NCBI GenBank assembly: GCA_003517285.1 | Contig: DPAW01000284.1 | Location: 1-5,146, forward strand | DNA: 5,146 nucleotides | Origin: Verrucomicrobiales bacterium | GTDB taxonomy: Bacteria > Verrucomicrobiota > Verrucomicrobiia > Limisphaerales > UBA1100 | Direction of reading: 5' to 3' | Part shown: piece by piece, positions 1-4,396 of the stretch | Position numbering within the stretch: position 1 is the stretch's first letter | Layout: every line of letters starts with the position of its first letter | Made by a program: the position numbers and the translations under genes | The notes under the pieces: generated by a model | What the model was told of the DNA's origin: nothing | The model's input: the letters and a program-made list of their open reading frames with translations, nothing else | The model's database searches: none

Positions 1-85
1 TCGATATGTGCGTTTGAGAGCTCTTTCGGAAGTAAACGAAGGGCCATGGGCATCGATTGCTGAAATTGGTATTATAGGTAATTAA
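1..85 (+). CDS. C-terminal end of an F5/8 type C (discoidin) domain protein, 5' partial
   Basis: Reading from base 2, 27 codons run to a TAA stop at 83-85. The peptide begins RYVRLRALSEVNEGPWASIA and ends EIGIIGN. It matches the closing strand pattern I know from bacterial F5/8 type C (discoidin) domains, in which 'R-[YF]-V-R-L-x-A-L-S-E-V-N-x-x-P-W-x-S-x-A-E-[IL]' precedes the last strand. Such domains bind carbohydrate or surface ligands and in Planctomycetes and Verrucomicrobia often sit at the C-terminus of large secreted proteins. The domain is seen here only in its last part. The enzymatic or other N-terminal portion lies left of the window, so the full function cannot be stated. Its codons are richer in A and T than those of the minus-strand operon. 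Transcription runs toward that operon, so the two are convergent. Confidence 0.8.
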   Translation, partial: RYVRLRALSEVNEGPWASIAEIGIIGN

Positions 86-160
86 ACTTTAGAGGGCAGC
101 AAAGCACGGGCAAAAGGTGTTCTCGGGCTGGTTTGATTTAAATGGACAAAGTGCGCTTCA

Positions 161-192
161 CCACTTCTACAAGGAAAGCAAGGTGGCTTTTT
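161..192 (+). terminator. Weak rho-independent terminator of the discoidin-domain gene
   Basis: A short stem pairs CCACTT (161-166) with AGGTGG (181-186), six pairs including one G-T, around a 14-base loop. It is followed by CTTTTT at 187-192. It lies about 75 bases after the TAA of the plus-strand gene. The stem is short and the loop large, so it would be an inefficient terminator at best. Confidence 0.35.
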
Positions 193-215
193 AAGGCATA
201 AGAAATTGTTCATAT

Positions 216-245
216 TTTTCATGAAATCATTTCGTTTCCCATAAT
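216..245 (+). promoter_or_regulatory. Possible plus-strand promoter with overlapping palindromes
   Basis: TTTTCA at 216-221 (four of six matches to TTGACA) lies 18 bases before CATAAT at 240-245 (five of six matches to TATAAT). Transcription would start near 252 and run into the strong terminator at 323-357. The spacer holds two overlapping palindromes, TTTCATGAAA (217-226) and GAAATCATTTC (223-233), which could be an operator. The stretch is AT-rich, so a chance match is quite possible. Confidence 0.3.
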
Positions 246-251
246 TACTCT

Positions 252-357
252 ATCATGGAATATTTAAACTATCACACAGCTCGGTTGGGATTGTTGTGTG
301 AGAGGAAAAGAGAAATAATGCGAAAGAGCCTCCTTGGGTAACCGGGGAGGCTTTTTT
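252..357 (+). ncRNA. Candidate small RNA ending at a strong terminator
   Basis: There is no convincing gene on the plus strand between the discoidin gene and the strong terminator at 323-357, and a possible promoter ends at 245. A transcript starting near 252 would be about 105 nt long. It would carry a first hairpin at 272-301 (arms TCACACAGC and GTTGTGTGA, nine pairs with one G-T, 12-base loop), then a purine-rich single-stranded stretch (302-326), then the terminator stem. I do not recognise an RNA family: 6S, SRP, tmRNA and RNase P motifs are all absent. A tiny frame, ATG at 318 to TAA at 339-341 (MRKSLLG), follows AGAGGA at 301-306 and could be a leader peptide or chance. Without a promoter test, the terminator could simply be a distal one for the discoidin gene. 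Confidence 0.3.
323..357 (+). terminator. Strong rho-independent terminator
   Basis: The stem 327-337 (AGCCTCCTTGG) pairs with 342-352 (CCGGGGAGGCT) over 11 base pairs, two of them G-T, closed by a GTAA tetraloop of the stable GNRA class. A run of six T (352-357) follows immediately. AAA at 323-325 can extend pairing into the T run. This is the best terminator in the window and is oriented for plus-strand transcription. On the minus strand the hairpin is followed only by CTCTTTCG, so it would work less well in that direction. Confidence 0.85.
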
Positions 358-511
358 GACGGCCGGATGCGGGTCGGCATGTTACCTACGGAAGCAGAGG
401 AAGCTGTGCGTCAAACCACAATGGGCCGGAGCCTTGCCCTTTCCACTTTTGCTAGTGCCGCAGGAAAGATTTTTCACTGTTGGTGTATAAGAATCGCCCG
501 CAGAAATTTGC
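358..511. other. Intergenic stretch with no supported feature
   Basis: Neither strand shows convincing coding sequence. A plus-strand frame from a TTG at 334 to 522 exists, but its start lies inside the terminator stem and its peptide is unlike a normal protein. TATAAG at 486-491 resembles a -10 box that could serve the element at 512-627, but no -35 box is found at 16-18 bases upstream. TTGACG occurs on the minus strand near 407-412 without a suitable -10. Base composition is intermediate between the AT-rich left end and the GC-rich operon. Confidence 0.5.
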
Positions 512-531
512 CAAGGAGGTGAGGTGGAGCG

Positions 532-600
532 ATGATATATTCAACAAAAAGGTTGCGGCAAATCCACCAAACCTCCTTGCACGCAACCAGGCCCCTCTAG
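532..600 (+). CDS. Possible 22-residue mini-protein
   Basis: ATG at 532 opens 22 codons (starting MIYSTKRLRQIHQTSL) ending with TAG at 598-600. A strong AAGGAGGT lies at 513-520 and a second purine block, GAGGTGGAG, at 521-529. The peptide is basic (K, R, R, R, two H) and has no membrane segment or known motif. The ribosome binding site would be hidden in the long stem with 571-579, which is inside this same frame, so translation would tend to open the structure. The stop codon lies at the start of the terminator loop. There is no homology evidence available here, and a frame this short occurs often by chance. Confidence 0.17.
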   Translation: MIYSTKRLRQIHQTSLHATRPL

Positions 601-627
601 GTGACTCATGAGGGGCTTTTCTGTTTT
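591..627 (+). terminator. Rho-independent terminator
   Basis: GCCCCTC (591-597) pairs perfectly with GAGGGGC (610-616) around a 12-base loop, and TTTTCTGTTTT follows at 617-627. The T-rich tail is on the plus strand only. Read on the minus strand the hairpin is followed by CTGGTTGCG, so it does not end the minus-strand operon. It terminates whatever is transcribed through 512-590. Confidence 0.7.
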
Positions 628-725
628 AGGGTTCCAAAATCGGGCAAAGGGAGGGGGGCAAAACGCCTCGTGTGCAGTTTGGGGATGGCAACGTGGGTTT
701 TCATTGAGAAAAATACTCGCAGGGT

Positions 726-748
726 AAATAGGAAAGCCGGGGTGGCTT
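726..748 (-). terminator. Weak hairpin after the minus-strand operon
   Basis: Directly after the TAA of the last operon gene the minus strand reads AAGCC-ACCCC-GGCTT (748 to 734), a five-pair stem with a five-base loop, followed by TCCTATTT. The stem is short and the T run is broken, so this is a poor intrinsic terminator. No better minus-strand candidate was found between 358 and 749. Confidence 0.25.
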
Positions 749-749
749 C

Positions 750-1088
750 TTATTTGGGCACGACGCTTGCCTTGCTGGTTTGGGGATCGTATTGCCATTG
801 AGCCCCATCCGGAATTTGGGGGAGCGTGGTGAGCAGACCGTCGTCAATGAGCTGTTGTGGGCTGGGCGCCGGTTTAAAATTGGTGGCCTGATACTGGCCG
901 AGGGCGTTATTGACCTGCAACAGGGCGGTATCCACCATCGCCTTGTTTTTGCCCTGATTAATGGCCCCCAAATAATCGACCGGCGCGGTGGCCGGATTGC
1001 CGGATCCGTGGTCGTCCGGATCGGTATCGTTGCTGCAGGCCATGCTTAGGAGGAGCACGGTCATGGGAAGGAATGCGAGATATTTCAT
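750..1088 (-). CDS. Small probable lipoprotein, last gene of the operon
   Basis: This gene encodes 112 residues. The N-terminus MKYLAFLPMTVLLLSMACSN is a short hydrophobic signal ending in a degenerate lipobox (L-S-M-A-C18), followed by an acidic Ser/Asn/Asp/Gly linker (19-38). That points to a lipid-anchored, exported protein. The rest (about 39-112) has the pattern of a small domain I recall from Verrucomicrobia: a helix with DTALLQVNNALGQYQ, a Pro-rich turn, a QLIDDGLL helix, then 'LPQIPDGAQWQYDP' and a final strand. The order resembles the region after the first helix of type IV pilins and pseudopilins, but there is no prepilin cleavage site. Function is unknown. The start is set by the signal peptide. 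It begins 1 base after the previous stop (TAACATG) and has no Shine-Dalgarno, so it probably depends on reinitiation. The terminal position suggests an accessory role for the operon. Confidence 0.82.
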   Translation of the reverse strand: MKYLAFLPMTVLLLSMACSNDTDPDDHGSGNPATAPVDYLGAINQGKNKAMVDTALLQVNNALGQYQATNFKPAPSPQQLIDDGLLTTLPQIPDGAQWQYDPQTSKASVVPK

Positions 1089-1089
1089 G

Positions 1090-2052
1090 TTAAGGAGTGG
1101 CGGTGTCGGGGTGGTAGATATGGGCGAGTTGGCGGAGGATTTGTTCCAGCTTGGCGTAATAGGCATCGGGCTCCAGGGCGGCTTTGCGAGTGCGGAGGCG
1201 GGCGAGCTCGAGATCAAGGGTGTCGCGTTGGGCGCGTTGGGTGACGGTGAGAGTGCGTTCGGTAGGGTTGGGCACGAGGTGTAGCTGATGGGCGCGCAGT
1301 CCGTCGGGCAGGAGCTTGGGATCGGCGCTTTCCTGAGTGACACGAATCCCGCGAAACCATTCGGGCGGCGTGCCTTTGCCATCGCCATTATCATCGAGCA
1401 GGGCATGCTCGGGGCTGAGCCGGTTTTCGTTTTTGTAAAACTCCGCGGTTTGGCGGGTGGCGGTGAGCCAAGCCTCAAGCAGGGAAGTTTGGCCGTCCTT
1501 ATCCAAATCCGCTGTGGGGCTGGCAATGGCCCGGGAGAGGTAGCCGCCCAGTCGGCAGAAATTGCGTTCGGCGCCGCTGCGGGTGGCGGTTAGGATGACG
1601 CGATTGGGGCCGCTCAGGGTATTGAGAAACGGGGCGCTGGAGGAGGCGCAGTTGATCACGGCGATGGGGCGTTGGCTCTTGGCCAGCCAGATCTTTAGTT
1701 CGGCGGCGGTCAAGTCCGGGCCGTGCAGGTTGAACTTGGCCGTTTTGCCGTCAAACGTGCCGTGGCCAATGAGCACGAGCCAGAGGGGCGTTTGGCCGGT
1801 TTCGGTTTCGGTGGCCAATTGCGTTTTCAGATCGGCGGCCTGCTTGGAGCTAGCTGGAATCTCATGATACGCGGCGTCGCCCTGTGTGGCGGCGGTTTTC
1901 CAGTGGGCGGTCCATTGGGCAAATTGTGTCTGATACTCGGTCGTGCCGGGCGCGCCGGTAACGACAATAACAGTCGGGCGATCAGCAGCCGTGAGCCACG
2001 GGACGATCAACCACAAGGCGAGGACAAGAGCGGGGATGCGGGGGGAAATCAT
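1090..2052 (-). CDS. Exported caspase/legumain-fold (clan CD) protein with EF-hand loops
   Basis: This gene encodes 320 residues. MISPRIPALVLALWLIVPWL then TAAD is a signal peptide with likely cleavage near residue 23, so the protein is exported. Residues 26-165 follow the clan CD cysteine peptidase layout (legumain C13, caspases): strand TVIVVTG, then LVLIGHGTFDG with candidate catalytic His97, then AVINCASSS with candidate Cys135, 38 residues later, then RVILTATRSGAERN, which corresponds to a substrate-pocket strand. Two EF-hand-type calcium loops follow: Asp182-Glu193 (DLDKDGQTSLLE, canonical) and Asp220-Glu231 (DDNGDGKGTPPE). The C-terminus (about 268-313) is charged and probably helical. 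Protease activity is inferred, not shown. A longer frame reaches upstream to 2310, but it is out of character and overlaps the upstream gene. The ATG at 2052 gives the signal peptide, has AAAAGGT at 2058-2064, and overlaps the upstream stop as ATGA. Confidence 0.85.
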   Translation of the reverse strand: MISPRIPALVLALWLIVPWLTAADRPTVIVVTGAPGTTEYQTQFAQWTAHWKTAATQGDAAYHEIPASSKQAADLKTQLATETETGQTPLWLVLIGHGTFDGKTAKFNLHGPDLTAAELKIWLAKSQRPIAVINCASSSAPFLNTLSGPNRVILTATRSGAERNFCRLGGYLSRAIASPTADLDKDGQTSLLEAWLTATRQTAEFYKNENRLSPEHALLDDNGDGKGTPPEWFRGIRVTQESADPKLLPDGLRAHQLHLVPNPTERTLTVTQRAQRDTLDLELARLRTRKAALEPDAYYAKLEQILRQLAHIYHPDTATP

Positions 2053-2064
2053 GGCAGACCTTTT
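2049..2064 (-). promoter_or_regulatory. ATGA stop-start overlap with ribosome binding site
   Basis: The TGA of the VWA protein gene (2051-2049) overlaps the ATG of the caspase-like gene (2052-2050). AAAAGGT at 2064-2058 lies five bases before the ATG, inside the upstream gene. The arrangement favours translational coupling and fixes the start of the downstream gene. Confidence 0.8.
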
Positions 2065-4370
2065 CGGCGGCGGAGGAACCATTCGGTGACAAAACAAAGC
2101 AGGGCGAGCAGGAAGATGGGGCCCTGATGCCAGAGCGGGACGTGGCGGATTTCTGTGACGGGCGCGCGCAGAGCGGGCAGGTCCGTGGCGAATTCCCTGA
2201 GATGGTCCAGTTGAATCACACGGCCGCCCGTGCGTTGCGCGAGATCCTCCATCAGGGCGGTGTTGGGAGCGAGGGAACGATATTCGGCGGCGGCATGGTC
2301 GGTGGCCCAACCGGCCTGGCTTCGGCCCAATAGTTGGCCGGTTTCATCATGGACAGCCGCTTCCACCAGATAACCGCCATTCGTGCGCGGCAGGTAACCC
2401 GATTGGTAAAGCCCGGCCTGATCCGGTTCGGCTTCGGCCTGAAGTTCGACGGATTCATCACCACCCAGCGGCTTGACGGTGAGTTGGACCTGCGCATTGT
2501 CCAGCGGCGCAAAGGCGGGGTCATGGGCGCGCACGTTGATTTGCCGGCCGGCTCCTTCGGTGCCTTCTAGTGTGGCGAGATCAAACGGCACGGGGACATC
2601 GGCCACCAGCCAGCGGATCATCTGGCGCCAGGCCTTGTCGAGATCCTCACGCTCGGTCTCACCCTTGAGACCCCACCGCCAGAGATCGCCTAGCAGCACG
2701 GAGGCCACGCGGCCGCGGCCGAAGGAGTGAGTCACCAGCGCCGGTTCGGAGGCCTGATTGCCGGTGGCCACGGTGGCCAGCACGTTGGCGCCTGGTTTCT
2801 TGCCGCGCACGCGGTTGAGTGAAACAAACTCGGTCATCTCCCCGAGCCGCGCGCGATCGGCGGCTTCATTATCGCGCAGGCGTACCCACGCCTGCAGCCA
2901 GCCATCGCGCGTGAGGGAATATTTCAGATTATCCAAAGGCGCGACATCGTCGGGTCGGTCGAGATAAACCGGCAAGAGACTGCCGACCGGCGTGCGTGCG
3001 TATTCGCCCTGACGAAAGGATTCCTGTCCGCCCAACATCAGCAAACCGCCGCCGCGTTCGCTGACAAAGCGGTGGAGCAGGGCGTGTTGGGCCGGCGTGA
3101 AAAAGGCGGACTCCAGGTCATCGATGATTACTGCGCTGTATTGAAACAATTCCTCGGCCTCAGTGGGGAAGCCTGTTTTCAACTCATCCGCATCAGCGGT
3201 GTTCAGCCGCACGAGCACGGGTTGATCGTAATCGCCGACATCTTGTCCGGACCCGCGCGCCAGCGGATTGGCGTTCTCGCCCTTGCGTCCCTTGAACTCG
3301 AATTTCGCCTCCTTGCGCGCCACACGGATCAGGCCCACGAGATCGACCTGTTCATCCTCGGACACGGCGCGTTGGAGAAACTTATATTCCCAGTTGGGTC
3401 GACCCGCGAGATACAGCACACGGTACGGACCGCCGCCGCGGTCGATGACCATAACGCGTTGGTTATTGGCCTGAGTGGCTTCGGACGCATCGCCTTCAGT
3501 CGCCACGTTCAGGCGGTAAAACAAAATGCCTTTGACCGCCGGCCGCACTTTAAAACGAAAGGTCAGCTCGGTGTTGTCGCTATCCGCACGGCGAGTGAGT
3601 TGCTTGATTGTGACCGCTTCCTTGCCGGTGGAATCGAGTAATTCTAGGGTGGCCGTGATGTCTTCATCCTCGCAGCCACGCGCCGTGACCTGAGCGATGA
3701 TGGACACGGGCGCATCTTCAAAGGCGGTTTGCGTGGGAGTCACAGTGCCCAACGCCACATCGCGCTGCGGAGCAGCGTTGCCGATCAGTACGGGATACAC
3801 CGGGGGCAATCCCTCGAGCTGGGGTAGGGTGTCATCCAGATCGGTGGCCACGCCGTCGGTGAAAACCACGATGCCGGCTAGCGGTTGGCCACGATAGCGT
3901 CGGGCGACCGTGCGCAGCGCCTCGCCCAGTCGGGTGGAATGACCGGTAAACGTGAGACCCTCAAAGCCGGTGATATTGCGCAGGCGCGCATCGAAGGCAT
4001 AGCGTTTCAGGTCGAAATCATTAGCCAACTGCGCCTGCCAGTTGTTGGCCTGCAGGGCGAGTGTGTCCTGCAGTATTTCCGCGCGCGGTCGGGATTCGCC
4101 GGCACCGGTGAGGTTCATGCCTTCGCTGGTATCGGCCAGCAACGCGAGCCGGTTGGCGCCGGGCTTGGCGCGTTCCTGACTGGCCATGGGATCGAGTAGG
4201 CAGAGCAGCAGCAGGAGTAGGCCGAGACATTTAAGCCCCATGCAAGCACCGCGGATATGGCGGTCCATGGAGGCGCCGCGATAGGCCCACCAAACCATGG
4301 CCAAGCCCATCGCCAGCCAGAGAGTGGCGGGGAGCAACCAGGCTTTGCCTGCCAGATATAGGGATTCCAT
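2049..4370 (-). CDS. Membrane protein with VWA-like and glutamine-amidotransferase-like domains
   Basis: This gene encodes 773 residues. There are two N-terminal membrane segments (about 10-30 and 43-61) and one C-terminal segment (about 748-766) followed by basic RRRKG. The soluble part lies between them, probably in the periplasm. Residues 74-200 are VWA-like: LALLADTSEG carries the first metal-site motif in degenerate form (D80-T-S82, lacking the last Ser), Thr146 in HSTRLGEAL, and FTDGVATD with Asp172. Residues about 203-310 look like an Ig-like beta domain. Residues about 315-590 resemble class I amidotransferase-like folds (YRVLYLAGRPNWEYKF; AVIIDDLE; GGGLLMLGGQESFRQGEY). No Cys is seen at the usual nucleophile turn, so it is probably non-catalytic. 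A second beta domain (about 609-690) precedes the last membrane helix. Similar proteins sit in MoxR/DUF58/VWA operons of Planctomycetes and Verrucomicrobia. The ATG at 4370 lies 26 bases after the upstream stop, with only a weak ribosome site (ATAGG). The exact biochemical role is unknown. Confidence 0.85.
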   Translation of the reverse strand: MESLYLAGKAWLLPATLWLAMGLAMVWWAYRGASMDRHIRGACMGLKCLGLLLLLLCLLDPMASQERAKPGANRLALLADTSEGMNLTGAGESRPRAEILQDTLALQANNWQAQLANDFDLKRYAFDARLRNITGFEGLTFTGHSTRLGEALRTVARRYRGQPLAGIVVFTDGVATDLDDTLPQLEGLPPVYPVLIGNAAPQRDVALGTVTPTQTAFEDAPVSIIAQVTARGCEDEDITATLELLDSTGKEAVTIKQLTRRADSDNTELTFRFKVRPAVKGILFYRLNVATEGDASEATQANNQRVMVIDRGGGPYRVLYLAGRPNWEYKFLQRAVSEDEQVDLVGLIRVARKEAKFEFKGRKGENANPLARGSGQDVGDYDQPVLVRLNTADADELKTGFPTEAEELFQYSAVIIDDLESAFFTPAQHALLHRFVSERGGGLLMLGGQESFRQGEYARTPVGSLLPVYLDRPDDVAPLDNLKYSLTRDGWLQAWVRLRDNEAADRARLGEMTEFVSLNRVRGKKPGANVLATVATGNQASEPALVTHSFGRGRVASVLLGDLWRWGLKGETEREDLDKAWRQMIRWLVADVPVPFDLATLEGTEGAGRQINVRAHDPAFAPLDNAQVQLTVKPLGGDESVELQAEAEPDQAGLYQSGYLPRTNGGYLVEAAVHDETGQLLGRSQAGWATDHAAAEYRSLAPNTALMEDLAQRTGGRVIQLDHLREFATDLPALRAPVTEIRHVPLWHQGPIFLLALLCFVTEWFLRRRKGLP

Positions 4371-4396
4371 TAGCCTATCGGGGTGGTGGGCGCCGG

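Larger units (their letters stand above)
512..627 (+). ncRNA. Structured element with paired SD and anti-SD sequences, terminator-ended
   Basis: CAAGGAGGT (512-520) pairs perfectly with ACCTCCTTG (571-579), and GGTGGA (523-528) pairs with TCCACC (563-568). Together they form a long stem broken only by a two-by-two internal loop. A second exact pairing, GGTTGCG (551-557) with CGCAACC (582-588), crosses the first and would make a pseudoknot or an alternative fold. A terminator follows at 591-616 with its T-rich tail to 627. The upstream strand is a consensus Shine-Dalgarno and the downstream strand matches the anti-Shine-Dalgarno end of 16S rRNA. I do not know this as a named RNA family. It could be a small regulatory RNA, a self-repressed mini-gene or the tail of a longer transcript. 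No clear promoter is visible. Confidence 0.35.

Noticed and set aside
386..412. Minus-strand TTGACG as a -35 box
   Set aside because: No -10 box at 16-18 bases and no minus-strand gene downstream of it in the window.
360..430. Possible SRP (4.5S) RNA because of CTACGGAAGCAGAGGAAGC
   Set aside because: The conserved core (GGTCAGG..CCGGAAGG.AGCAGCC) is not present and the flanks do not form the long SRP helix.
334..522. Plus-strand frame of 62 residues
   Set aside because: It starts with TTG inside the terminator stem, has no recognisable motif and overlaps the structured element.
541..798. Minus-strand frame of 85 residues
   Set aside because: It begins inside the lipoprotein gene, runs through the plus-strand terminator sequence and has no protein-like pattern.
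601..801. Plus-strand frame of 66 residues
   Set aside because: It begins with GTG inside the terminator loop, has no ribosome site and runs antisense into the end of the lipoprotein gene.
1044..1066. Plus-strand AGGAGG followed by ATG near 1062
   Set aside because: It is antisense to the lipoprotein signal peptide; the frame that follows is a shadow with no recognisable protein.
1089..1526. Long upstream extension of the lipoprotein frame to 1526
   Set aside because: The added residues are Pro/Ser/Ala-rich sequence out of frame with the caspase-like gene. The signal peptide begins at 1088.
2053..2310. N-terminal extension of the caspase-like gene back to an upstream start at 2310
   Set aside because: The extra 86 residues are Arg/Pro/His-rich shadow sequence of the VWA gene. 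The ATG at 2052 gives a clean signal peptide, has a ribosome site and overlaps the upstream stop as ATGA.
3072..3641. Plus-strand frame of 189 residues opposite the VWA gene
   Set aside because: It is antisense to a clearly coding frame with strong domain motifs. Long antisense frames are common in GC-rich genes.
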